DNA from: Carex sylvatica | Lineage: Eukaryota; Streptophyta; Magnoliopsida; Poales; Cyperaceae | Direction: 5' to 3' | NCBI GenBank assembly: GCA_964058845.1 | Contig: CAXKVR010000665.1 | Span: forward strand, 1 to 16,306 | Length of the DNA stretch: 16,306 nt | In this document: piece after piece, positions 1 to 10,062 of the stretch | Layout of the letters: each line of letters opens with the position of its first letter | How positions within the stretch are numbered: position 1 is the first letter of the stretch | The notes under the pieces: model-generated | Told to the model about the DNA's origin: nothing | The model's input: only the letters and a program-made list of their open reading frames with translations | Databases searched by the model: none | Translations under genes and position numbers: made by a program

Positions 1-69
1 GAAGAAAGAAAAGAAGAAAGGAAAAAAAAAAGTGAAATTTTGAGAAAAAATCAGGTTTTTTTTTTTTCA

Positions 70-480
70 GAATATTTATTATATTGTTTTGAATTATTTA
101 GATGATTGTTTAGTTTATTTTGAATTATTTGAAATATTGTTTAGATTATTTAGAATTATTTGCATTATTATTTATATTATTGAGAATATTGTTTAGATTA
201 TTTAGAATTATTTGGATTATTATTTAGATTGTTTAGAATATTGTTTAGATTATTTAGAATTATTTGCATTATTGTATTAGATTATTTAGAATATTGTTTA
301 GATTATTTAGAATATTGTTTAGATTATTTAGAATTATTTGTATTATTATTTAGATTATTTAGAATATTGTTTAGATTATTTAGAATATTGTTTAGATTAT
401 TTAGAATTATTTGCATTCTTATTTAGATTATTTAGAATATTGTTTAGATTATTTAGAATATTGTTTAAATTGTTTAGAAT
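70..480. repeat. AT-rich minisatellite, about 21-bp unit
   Basis: The unit resembles TTTAGATTATTTAGAATATTG. It is repeated in tandem with a clear 21-bp step (for example 289 to 310) and with variants containing GAATTATTTGCATTATTA. It also creates an accidental open frame rich in Leu-Phe-Arg. The stretch 1-69 is purine-rich followed by a T-run, with nothing recognisable in it. Confidence 0.85.
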
Positions 481-540
481 TTACAATATTGCTTAGATTA
501 TTTGTTTAGAATATTGTCGAAATAATTATAATTATTTAGA

Positions 541-1340
541 AGTAGTTTATATTAGTTTAGAAAATTTGAAAACAATTTAGAATATTTAGAAAATTTTTAA
601 AATAGTGGCCGAATAATTTAGAAAGTTGCAAAATATTGTAAAATAATTTAGACAAATTCCAAAATAGTTTAAAAATAATATATAATAGTTTAGGAGGTTC
701 CAAAATAGTATAAAATAATTTAAAAATATGTAAAGTGGTGCCCGAATAATTTTGAAGTTTTTTTAATATTTTACCATAATTTAGAAAAAAATTTAAAATA
801 ATTTATAATAATTTGTAAAATATAAAAATGGTGAAAAATAATTTAGAAAGTTCAAAAACAGTGTAGAATAATTTAGAATAGTTTAGAATAATTTGTAAAA
901 TTTTAAAATAGTAGCCGAATAATTTAGAAAGTTGCAAAATATGCAAAATATTGTAGAATAATTTAGAAAAGTTCCAAAATAGTTTCAAAATAATGTAGAA
1001 TAATTTAGAAAGGTTCCAAAATAGTGTAGAATAATTTAGGAAATTTTAAAATAGTGGCCGAATAATTTAGAAAGTTGCAAAATATTGTATAATAATTTAG
1101 AAAAAAATTAAAATGATTTAGAGTAATTTGTAAAATATTAAAATGGTAAAAAATAATTTAGAAAGTTTCAAAAGAGTGTAGAATAATTTAGAAAATTTTA
1201 AAATAGTGGCCAAATAATTTAAAAAGTTTCAAAATAGTTTAGATTAATTTAATAAAGTTCCAACACGGTATAGAAAAATTTAGAAAATTTTAAAATAGTG
1301 TTAAATAGTTTAGAAAATTACAAATTAGTTCCGAATAGAT
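541..1340. repeat. Degenerate tandem array upstream of the PMD gene
   Basis: Short phrases such as GAATAATTTAGAAAGTTGCA and AAAATAGTGGCC recur. The GTGGCC/GTAGCC phrase appears near 605, 734 (altered), 911, 1054 and 1206, so a long unit of roughly 130-180 bp has decayed by indels. The shared core ATAATTTAGAA links it to the minisatellite on its left. No open frame or promoter motif stands out in the rest of 1-1457. TTTTGTAG immediately before the ATG at 1458 could be a 3' splice site, so part of this array may be a 5' leader intron. Confidence 0.75.
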
Positions 1341-1457
1341 TTACAATCAGTTTAGATAATCTAAATTGATTTAGATATAATTACAAAAATGTAAAACAAT
1401 TTACATTAGTTTAAAATTTTTAAAAACAATGAATTAACTTTGAATTAATTTTGTAGC

Positions 1458-4400
1458 ATGGCAGACGAAATCATTGAGGAAGTAAATATGGCACGAGATA
1501 ATTTTAGTGATCTGTTGTGGATACCGCACAGCTATCACAGGGTGTGTCACGCTTCCGATGAGGTAAGCATTTACTTTTTTTTTTTGAAATATCATCTTGT
1601 TTGAATTTTTCTAAATTTTTTTTTTGTAATATAGAAAATGGAGGTTATAAACGTGAAGCACTACCGTTGTCAGACTGCATACCACGTTGCATACGCACCA
1701 TTTTTGATTCGATTGGGTTTATACCAGATCGCAGTAATGCCTCACAAAAAAATAGATGCGGCGCTAATACACGGACTTGTGGAGCGGTGGCGTCCTGAGA
1801 CGCACACCTTTCATCTTCCATTTGGAGAGATGACAGGTATTAACTACAAAACTATTTCAAATAAACTACTGCTTTGTGATAATTTAGTGATAACTGAAAT
1901 GAAGAAATTTATATTTTTTTATTTGATAAATTACAGTTACGTTAGAGGATGTGAGCTGCTTGTGGGGTTTGCCTATTACGGGGGTCCCAGTCACGGGGAG
2001 TACAGACGGGAGATTTGCAAAAGGTCGGCTCTTCGAATTGTTAGGGATAAAAGAGCATGAGCAGAGTGATCTTATGAAAAAACGGGGGCATGAGGGAAAT
2101 GAAAGAACATTGGAGTTGACTTTTCTAAAATCTAAATTTCGTGAACGATTCAAGACGCTACCGGCAGATCGCAACGATCAAATACTGAAGTGGTAAATAT
2201 TATATATATATTTATATATACATCAATTTACTTGTGTTTTAGCTTATCAATAATTTACTAACATTGTATTGAATTTTGCTAGGTATGTCCGTGCATATAT
2301 CTTGGACCTGATGTCGTCCAGTTTGTTCGTTGACAGTGGCGGGGACGGGATACCGCTGTGGTATCTCGATCTAATTGTGGATTTAGACCAGCCGGTACAG
2401 TACAATTGGGGTGGAGCAGTTCTTGCGTATCTGTATCGGCATCTATGTGTCGCTACCGACCCCGGGAGAGGATCTATGCATGGTCCGGTGATGCTTCTGC
2501 AGCACTGGTCGTGGACTCGTTTTCCAGTTCACCGGCCTGAGCCTCAAACTAAAAACTGGGAACCTGTCTGGGGCGCTCCAACACTTGACACATGCCCATC
2601 TTTTGCGTACAAATGGTGTGGTCCGCACAAGTACACTGCATCCTCCCACTTCAAGACCCAGGGTGCACGTATCCCGCGGGGCCAGTTTCAGAGTTTGACG
2701 GAGGATCGTGTAAATTGGGAGCCCTACGGAAGTGTCTACAACAAGCTTCCGACAGTGACTCAGGCGGGAAAGGTATATTTCAATCAAGTTATAATTTAGT
2801 TATATGTCACTGTACTTATAAATTATAACTCACATTTTTACTAAATTTATCAGCCCTACTACTTGTATCGCGGTCCATTGATATTTTATTGGATCGTTGA
2901 GCATACTTATCCGGATCGCTGCATGCGGCAATTCGGATTGTTTCAAGAGATTCCGGTGCCAGATCCACTGAATAGGCACACGCACGTGGAGTTGCACAAG
3001 TAAGGTTTACTCACTGTTATTTTTCCTATTTATGTTAGTTAATTTCGGGTATTAAGTTGTTACAAAATTATGAACAGGTTCATGTTGGGCTCAAAGAAGA
3101 ACGAGTCATGGGACACAAGACACGTGACATATGTTCAGTTGGCTACTGCATATGAGGCGCAAGTAATTAGAGAAGGTCGCTCGTTTGACCAAAATGACCT
3201 TCCACGTTATCGCAAGTGGTACCAGAAGAGATGTATGACATCTGTTTATCTGTTTGACCAGCACGTGGAAGGAATGGATCGTACGATGCAGCTCCCCAGA
3301 GTAGAGCATGGGCCGACTGGACACATTCCCCACGGACCACTTATCACTCGGACTGTAAATATTTTTACTTGCTATTCTCATTGGTTCAGTTATTTATAAC
3401 TCATAATTGCTAAAATTGAAACTGTTTGTGTACAGGCGTTGACTGGGATTGGAGAGTTGGCGCACGGTGTCAAGATGTTCTTCACCAAGGGGTGGCGTAA
3501 GGTTGGGAAAAAATTAATGAGGACAGGCTGGCGTCTCTGCTGTGATACAGGTTACGGTCCACGTGCGCGACAATTGATGGATGAAGCAGAGGTTCCGGAA
3601 AACTGGGAAGCAGTTCCATCGGACGAGCCTACTCCTATTGGGGTGTACCCATATCCTGATCCGCCTAGATTCGAAGGCCCAGATCCTTTTAAGGATTGGT
3701 TATACGACGGCACCGAATGGAGAAAATACATCCACCAGGAAGCATTTGCACCGGTAAATCCTCCGTATCCAGCCGCAGACCCCGGACAGGTAATTTTGTA
3801 GCATGACTTAGACAAATTTGTTTATAAATCACAACTTATGAAACTAACCTTCAATTGCAGATACCTCAGGATCAGGGGACGCAAGCTTGGCATCCGGAAA
3901 GTATTTTTCAGCCGCATGGACCGAGCTACGGCCTTGATCTTGGACAGGTATATACTTCGTTCAGAAGAAGTATATTAAATGAATTACATGTATTTTTTTA
4001 GGAATTAAAAATGTGTATGCGGTTGCATATCAATCAGGATCAAAGTGGACACGATCCGTCTTGGGCAGAATATCAGGCGCACGGATTTGGCACACGCACC
4101 TTTGATGATTTTTTGGATGCGCAGAATCAAGAGGATGTGGAGTACGCCCAACGACTATCTATGGATACTTTACAGCGTGAGCGTGAGGTTCAGACGACTA
4201 GCTGGCTTCTAGGAGGTCCATCTGTCGGTACTGGTGACGCAGGTGAGCTTCACTTTTTTTTTCTAACTTAGGGTGTTATAATAAAAAAGTAATGCAACAT
4301 AAAATGCAGGGGCATCGACATCTCGTCCACCTGGTGGTGATGCAGGGGCATCCACATCTCATTCACTTGATGAGACTCCACGTCCATCTGAGGGTAGCCA

Positions 4401-4494
4401 AGAAGAAGAACCGCTAGGCAGGGGCCACAGGCAGCGTCATCGGAGACAGCGCTTCTCGCATGCAGATTATCCCGGTCATATTCCCGGCCGTTGA
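1458..4494 (+). CDS. Plant mobile domain (PMD, MAIN/MAIL-like) protein, ten exons, 779 aa
   Basis: Exons by eye: 1458-1562, 1635-1836, 1937-2189, 2283-2772, 2854-2999, 3078-3354, 3436-3789, 3861-3947, 4002-4242, 4310-4494. They join in frame (2340 nt with TGA) and all introns are GT-AG. PMD hallmarks run from about residue 20 to 470: TLEDVSCLWGLPITGVPVTG (104-123), VRAYIL (189-194), NWGGAVLAYLYRHLC (228-242), RQFGLFQEIP (375-384), then a YRKWYQKR segment in exon 6. The tail is Pro/Gly/Gln-rich, has two GDAGASTS repeats, and ends in a basic stretch (residues 756-767). Host relatives MAIN and MAIL1 are nuclear proteins acting in gene expression and transposon silencing; transposon-borne copies are common, often named 'phosphatase 7 long form homolog'. 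No phosphatase motif is visible. Convergent with the transposase, so probably the accessory gene of the same MULE. The ATG sits in a good context (AGCATGG). Exon 3's donor is weak. Confidence 0.85.
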
Positions 4495-4499
4495 TCTTA

Positions 4500-4640
4500 T
4501 CTTTTATCTATTTCATATTTTATTGTATTATATTTTATAGTTTATTATGTGTTATTTTATTATGTTGTATTTTATTATGTTTTATTTTATTATCTTTTAT
4601 GTTTTATTATATTTCATGTTTTATTACGTCTTAGTTTTTA
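4500..4640. repeat. Simple TTTTATTATGT-type repeat after the PMD stop codon
   Basis: Imperfect copies of TTTTATTATGT follow directly after the PMD gene stop and fill its likely 3' untranslated region. Such T/A-rich DNA may hold the polyadenylation signals, but no single site can be chosen. Confidence 0.6.
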
Positions 4641-4788
4641 TGTTTTACATAACAAACAAAAAAATAGTGTAGAAAAAAAACGTGACGACTAGATTTACAA
4701 ATAATAAAAATACAGTTGCTCCTTCTTCATCATACACAATAAGAAGAAACATCTTATGTAATATAAAAAAATAAAAAAAATACAGTTG

Positions 4789-4902
4789 CTATTTCTTACC
4801 AACCGACTTCTTACCAATCGACTTCTTACCAGTAGTCTTCTTAGCATTCGGCTTCTAATTAGTGGCAACCGATGATGTGCTCGCCTCAAAAGAAGTATTT
4901 CC
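4789..4902 (-). pseudogene. Possible remnant of a lysine-rich protein C-terminus
   Basis: On the minus strand one frame between stops reads a Ser/Thr-rich piece (EASTSSVATN), then TAG at 4857-4855, then KPNAKKTTGKKSIGKKSVGKK and a stop at 4791-4789. The Lys-Lys motifs come from a 15-bp tandem repeat (three copies of about ACCAACCGACTTCTT on the plus strand). It lies downstream of the transposase stop and could be a decayed former end of that gene, or simply a chance repeat. The remainder of 4641-5105 is AT-rich with no other signal. Confidence 0.25.
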
Positions 4903-5105
4903 TTACAGTGACATTTGGCATTTTCAGTACCTCTTTTGCTATTTTTCATCATGTTCAACAACAAAATCAAACATAGACTAATCGTACAGTAAACATAGAA
5001 TAATTGTGTTACAAAACAGTACAGTACACAAAATCAAACATAAAGTAAAACAACATAACACTATTTATGTTACAATACAGTTAAAACATAAAATAATTTG
5101 CACGT

Positions 5106-8104
5106 TTATCCTTTACGATGCAAATTAAGACGAAATCCAAAGATGGACAGCCCAGATGCACTTCTTCTTCCTTGTTGCTCTGATCCTTCCTGCTGGTTAG
5201 CTGTACCAAATGGCCCTGTTTGCGACTGGTTAGCTGTACTAGATGGCCTTGTTGAAGATGTGCTTCTCCTTCCTGCTTCAGATGTGGCGCTCCTTCCTGT
5301 TTCAAATATGCTCCTCCTACCTGCGTCAGATGTGCTCATCCTTCGTGCTTCAGATGGCCCTGTTTGAGATCTGCTGTAAGATCCCCTTCCTGACCTTCTC
5401 GACGACGATGATCCGGCCTCTGCCTGTCTTGCTGCCTCCTCTACATTACAAGTACAACATGTATTAAATTTTGAATTTATCTTGGACAGATATTTCTAAT
5501 TAGCTGATTAATTGTACCTGCTGCATTCCGATCAATTGTCTCCCGATGAGCCTGATGTCCGAGCCTTCGACCCTGCATTCTGTCCATTTCCATCGGTATG
5601 CGGTTGTGCCGTCTCCTTCCTTTTTTGATCAATCTGCTCTCAGGTTTAATTTTGGGGCCGTTGTATTCTGGCCATTCATTTTGGTTGCCTTTAGGTTCGA
5701 AATATGCACTCCATGTTTGTTCCAGTATTGACGAACTGTACAAGGGGCTGACGTATAAATTTTCATCATATTTCATTTCTCGGACCACGGCCATGAAATG
5801 AGAACATGGTATACCGGTCAGTTGGGGCTTCTGACATTCACACTCAGCCTTGTTGTTATCCCTGACAACAACTCTATACCCAAAATCTCTACGGGTATAC
5901 TCAAGTCTTGGCTGATTACGCCTTGCAGGAATTTTTTCACCCCTAACCATGACCTCAAAAACCCCAATGTATCTACCGTAAGGAACCACAGTCATGTTCA
6001 GAGATTTATTGATACGCTTTTGCAATAACTCACTTACCCTTTCGGACCACAACTCCCCTCGTTGAAGTCTCATTAAAGCTTTGTTCCGCCGTTCATAAAA
6101 CCATCTATTTAACTTATAAAACGTGTCCTCCACGATTGCTGCAACCGGCAAGCGCCGACTAACTTTGAAAACAGCATTCAGTGACTCCGACCCATTTGTT
6201 GTCATTATTCCCCATCGGTGACCTCCGTCCATTGCTTGATATAGTTTATCCGGACATGGTAGCTCGTCTTCATCGTTAGGATCCCTCTTACCCACCTTGT
6301 TAAGATAATCGATAGCCTCTGGACAACCAACTTCGAAGTCTTCAAACATCTCTGTCAACCTCCTAGGTTTGCATTTGTTTACTCCAATTTTGAACCTATC
6401 ACTGACATCTCTGTTTCGTCCCACGTGCTTGAAGAGGTTCTCGGCAACATGTTGAGAACAATACCGGTGGACACATTGGTCGGTAGACTCATCCCATCCG
6501 AGAAGTGAACTCTGGAACACGGATTTAATTCCTAAATGTCTATCCGAGATGACACAAAAAAATCGATTATCTCCAATTACTTCCAATCGCAACCATCTCA
6601 TAAAAAATCCCCAGTTTTCTGCACTTTCTTTCTCCACAATTGCAAAAGCCAATGGAAGTAATTGGTTCTCGGCATCGTACATACATGCCATTAGCAATCT
6701 ACCTTGGTACCGTCCTGACATGAAACAAGCATCGATACTAATCACTGGTCTGAGGAACGGCAGCGCTGCAATACAAGGCCCATATGCCCATGCGGCTTGC
6801 TTGAAATACCTGTCAGTTTCTCCGTCAATAGGGGTCGAGGTCACACAATATTTGGTTCCTGGATTATTTCTTTGTATGGCTTCCAAAAGTGGAATAAGCA
6901 AGTTGTACGAGTTCTCCCAACTACCAAACAGATTTGCAATAGCAAGCTCACGGCCTCGCCATAATTTGTTGTACTTAGGTGTTACATTTTTGTACTCTTT
7001 TTTCACCAAATCGCGGATATGATTTATAGGCGCGCACACATCCTTTCTAATTGCATCATCAATTGATAGGGCAATCATCTCTGCAGTAAGCTGACGATGA
7101 TCAGCACGTGTTGCCGGTACTTTGCATACATGAGGCATTGCTTGTTTGGTAATAATCCAAGATCCTGAAAGACCGTTAAGCTTCGCGGATAACTTGAATT
7201 TGCAAAAATTATCTCTGCACTTTATAGTTAAACGTTTAGTTTCGCTTTTAGAAACCAAACATTCATAATTATTTTGGATATGAAACTCATTTATTGCTAC
7301 CTTTAAAGCCGCTTTCGACTCAAACACTTGGCCTTTGGCTAATGGATTGTCAAATGTTCTGGTTGAGCTGCTGAAAAAATCGATATCTGCAGGCCGAAAA
7401 CCGGATATGTCATTGAAACTATCAACTGAATGTCTCATATCATCCCGACCAGTTATCGGGTTACGTGATTGTGACCGTCTGATTGCTCTAACGTCATTGT
7501 CGGAACCTGATGACTCATCTGAGAGCATCTCATCCCCGCTCTCCAAACTGTCATCATCAATCGCATCCACAGGTGGAACAAAATCTGGAATCGGTACTGG
7601 TCTACGAACCCGACTGGTACTGGGTCGGGATCGAGTTGTGGGTTCAGGATTCTGACTGGTGCTGGGTCGGGATCGAGTTATGGGTTCAGGGTTCCTACTC
7701 GTACTGGGTCGAGATCGAGTTTCAGGTATCTGACTGTTCATATTTGATTGGAAATTAAAACCGGTATGGTTCGGTTCCAATTCTACAAACAACTCTAGAA
7801 TCGGGACCCTTTGTGGAAAAGACGCCAAAATTCCTAAAATCATTTCGAACGATTGCTGGTTTGTTATTGGTACCAATTGATAGTCACGTTGGCCATCGGT
7901 AGACATGTTAAACCTGGCTTGAATTTCCATATTTGCTTCACTAACGGTATACCCAATCAGTTTATAAATCTCATTTTGGAGATAATCAAAGTTATGCTCC
8001 ATGGTTATAGGTAATGAGTATTTAGGTCGGGTGCTGTAAAAAACTCCGTCATCATTGTACATGATTTCTCCTCCAACAAAAATTCTCACACAGATGACGG
8101 TCAT
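5106..8104 (-). CDS. MULE (MuDR/MURA-type) transposase, two exons, 973 aa
   Basis: Exon 1 is 8104-5518, the intron 5517-5441 (GT-AG), exon 2 5440-5106; the frame is open throughout. Order: an N-terminal region typical of plant MULEs (1-110, VRIFVGGEIMYNDDGVF), a Ser/Pro/acidic linker with 14-residue repeats (129-170), a MuDR DNA-binding domain (about 257-330) with C296, C301, H325, C327, and a MULE catalytic core (about 450-560) with D458 in ISIDACF, D521 in VISDRHLG and the CVHRYCSQH motif. The third acidic residue is probably E588 or nearby. TTNGSESLNAVF follows at 635-646, then a SWIM zinc finger (C755, C757, C767, H769). Exon 2 adds a low-complexity Arg/Ser/Gly tail with TSEAGRRS-like repeats. 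It should cut and join the element's ends in the nucleus. If the intron were retained, the protein would stop at 875 aa (stop at 5477). No disabling lesion is visible. Confidence 0.93.
7595..7720 (-). repeat. Three tandem 42-bp repeats inside the transposase gene
   Basis: The unit encodes TRSRPSTSRNPEPI-like peptides at residues 129-142, 143-156 and 157-170. The third copy is altered at its end. The repeat lies in the disordered linker between the N-terminal region and the DNA-binding domain, where length change would be tolerated. Confidence 0.85.
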
Positions 8105-9268
8105 TTTTTGTTTTGATTCGTCTGAATAACAAACTACAATTTTAAAACCACACCTGGATAAAAAATAATAAACTACTATTTATAACAAATTAAATAATAA
8201 GTAACATAATTGCTAAAACTAAATAATTTACAAATTAATAAAAAAATGACCTTTTTTTTCTTTTTTCTTTTTTATCTTCCTTTATCTTTGCCTTTAGGTT
8301 CTTCCTTTCTCTCCGTCTGAGTGTGATCGTGTGCTTCGTATCTGTAATTAAAAAAATAATAATTAACATAATTTCAAAAAAAATCTTAATGTCCAAAAAA
8401 GATAGATAGTTAAAAAAAAAATATGGATAGCTAATAATTTACTGATTTATTTTTGTATGAATGATAAAGTACGAAGAATGAGTAATTTTTATGATGTTTT
8501 TAAAAAAAAAAAATGTATATGTCAAGACAAATTTAATAATTAAATTTTTAGGTATAATTTAGTGCGGTACATAACAAATGATATCATATGTAAAAATTTA
8601 TTCACTAAAAAAAAATATAAATTTAAGAACAAGTTAAAAAAAATTACAAGTCATTGAAATAAATTTGTCATTTTTGAAAAATATAGCTACAAAAATTAGT
8701 ACAAATTAATTAAAAATTAATTCACTAAAAAAAAATATAAATTTAAGAACAAGTTAAAAAAATTACAAGTCATTGAAATAAATTTGTCATTTTTGAAAAA
8801 TATAGCTACAAAAATTAGTACAAATTAATTAAAAATTAATTCACTAAAAAAAAATATAAATTTAAGAACAAGTTAAAAAAAATACAAGTCATTGAAATAA
8901 ATTTGTCATTTTTGAAAAATATAGCTACAAAAATTAGTACAAATTAATTAAAAATTTATTCACTAAAAAAAAATACAAATTTAAGAACAAGTTAAAATAA
9001 AATACAAGTCATTGAAATAAATTTGTCATTTTTGAAAAATATAGCTACCAAAATTAGTACAAATTAATTAAAAATTTATTCACTAAAAAAATTACAAATT
9101 TAAGAACATGTTAAAAAAAAATATACGTCATTCAAATAAATTCGATTTGTCATTATTAGTTACAGAAATATTTTAAATATTAACAATTTATATAATTTCA
9201 TTAATAAAAAAAAAACATACTTTTTTTTTCGTAGATAGGTAGCACGTATGAAATTTTCGGAGAGGTGC
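8105..9268 (-). promoter_or_regulatory. Predicted spliced 5' leader of the transposase gene
   Basis: Inferred from splice signals only. Transcription from the TATA box at 9293-9300 would start near 9265. A GTATGT donor begins at 9220, after a run of A residues. A TTACAG acceptor ends at 8342, followed by a short purine-rich segment down to about 8251. A second acceptor, TATCCAG, ends at 8154, just upstream of the ATG at 8104. The large first intron would contain the 120-bp satellite. The AT-rich stretch holds no protein-like frame except a 22-codon YEAHDHTQ... piece at about 8340-8275, which is too short to interpret. Confidence 0.3.
8601..9165. repeat. Tandem satellite, 119-120-bp unit, about 4.5 copies
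   Basis: Copies begin with TTCACTAAAAAAA at 8601, 8721, 8840, 8959 and 9079, a step of 119-120 bp. Each contains AACAAGTTAAAA, TCATTGAAATAAATTTGTCA and ATATAGCTAC in the same order. Copies 1-4 are almost identical. The fifth diverges and fades after about 9165. The high similarity suggests recent amplification or ongoing unequal exchange. Confidence 0.95.
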
Positions 9269-9290
9269 GGAGAAGTCTGATAGCTCGTCG

Positions 9291-9302
9291 GGTTATATAA
9301 CC
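9291..9302 (-). promoter_or_regulatory. Palindromic TATA box of the transposase promoter
   Basis: GGTTATATAACC is a perfect 12-bp palindrome containing TTATATAA. It is the best TATA candidate upstream of the leftward transposase gene and sits between the palindrome array and the predicted leader. Being symmetrical, it does not itself fix the direction. Confidence 0.5.
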
Positions 9303-9317
9303 GAGCAAAACCACAAA

Positions 9318-9528
9318 CCGGTCAACCAATAACCGGATGAATGCATTCTGTCCGGTGGACCGTTAACCGGACTTGGTTCGGTTAACCATTAACCGGACAT
9401 AAATCATATTTCCGGCCCACCATTAACCGGGTATACGAGTCCGGTTAACCGTTAACCGGGTTTATTTATAAAAGTCCGGGACTCCATTCAGCGGAAAAGT
9501 ATCACGAGTCCGGTTAACCGTTAACCGG
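9318..9528. repeat. Array of six 19-bp palindromes (CCGGTTAACCGTTAACCGG type)
   Basis: Copies lie at 9318-9336, 9352-9370, 9378-9396, 9412-9430, 9441-9459 and 9510-9528. The two rightmost are identical and perfectly symmetrical around one central C. The others vary mainly in the left half-site, while the right half AACCGG is kept in all six. They sit in the GC-richer terminal block of the MULE, upstream of its transposase promoter. Candidate roles are subterminal transposase-binding sites or a MYB/GT-type regulatory array (the core contains CCGTTA). Confidence 0.9.
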
Positions 9529-9693
9529 ACAGGGCATAAATCGAATTTTTATAAAAAATAGGGTAGATTCCGTAATTCATTATTTGTTTTGGGTATTTAT
9601 AAAAATTTCGGGTTTTTTTTGCTGTCACAGTGAAGACCCTTCTACATCTCTTTCTCCAGATTGCAAAACAAACAGTCACCTGCACTTGCTTGG

Positions 9694-10062
9694 TCACTTT
9701 TTCCCTTCTTGTAACAATATGTCCTGGTAAATACCATCAATGAATTTCTGATTATGACCCAGCATTAGAGACGTACCAGCCATAGCTTGCCTGACTACTA
9801 CTGCATATGTACAGTGCATATACATATGATCAGCTGCCCTCTTGCAAAGTGAGCATCTGTTTGGCATTATCCATCCCTTCTTCAGAAAGTTACCTATTGT
9901 GAGAATACGGTTGTTCAACATGAGCCATGTAAATATTGCCACTCTTGTTGGAGCTTTTAACTCCCAAATACCAGTAACAACTGTTTTTATATAAGACCCT
10001 TCTTCCATATCAATGTTTTCTTTTTGAAAAAGAAATGTGGAGGTCACGCCTTCAGATTCCAT
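9694..10062 (-). pseudogene. Non-LTR retrotransposon (LINE) remnant: zinc-binding reverse-transcriptase tail
   Basis: The translated piece matches the zf-RVT domain found at the end of plant LINE polyproteins. It has IWELKAPTRVAIFTWLMLNNRILT (residues 32-55, with W33 and W46), KKGWIMPNRC, and a zinc motif C70-x2-C73-x5-H79-x4-C84. The ATG at 10062 is internal to the ancestral protein. No reverse transcriptase, endonuclease or poly(A) tail is seen, so this is a truncated fragment. It lies just outside the MULE's probable right end. A domesticated zf-RVT gene exon is possible but less likely. Confidence 0.75.

Larger units (their letters stand above)
1..9620. mobile_element. Large Mutator-like (MULE) transposon with transposase and PMD gene; left end outside window
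   Basis: Seen: a MuDR-type transposase gene on the minus strand and a plant mobile domain gene on the plus strand, convergent, with AT-rich tandem repeats outside each and a GC-richer palindrome-bearing block at the right. No 5' copy of the right-hand block occurs in 1-1457, so the left terminus and its 9-bp target duplication should lie upstream of the window. The right border is placed near 9600-9620, where the palindrome block gives way to a T-run and then an unrelated retrotransposon remnant. The exact base cannot be fixed without the left end. Known: maize MuDR carries two convergent genes, and PMD domains occur in plant transposons. Inferred: the two genes belong to one element. The alternative is two neighbouring unrelated insertions. 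Confidence 0.55.

Noticed and set aside
229..426. 65-codon open frame rich in Leu-Phe-Arg
   Set aside because: It is produced by the 21-bp minisatellite, whose unit length is a multiple of three; there is no protein-like composition outside the repeat.
1..1457. Left terminal inverted repeat of the MULE
   Set aside because: No match to the palindrome block or to the right terminal sequence was found here, so the left end is placed outside the window.
1458..4494. Calling the PMD gene a serine/threonine phosphatase 7 long form
   Set aside because: That name is transferred from fused homologues; no phosphatase metal-binding motifs (GDxHG, GDxxDRG) are present in the predicted protein.
6549..7022. 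157-codon plus-strand open frame
   Set aside because: It lies antisense within the transposase catalytic region and has no domain features of its own.
8601..9165. Regular repeats resembling a CRISPR array
   Set aside because: The whole 120-bp unit repeats with no unique spacers, and the context is a plant nuclear genome; it is a satellite.
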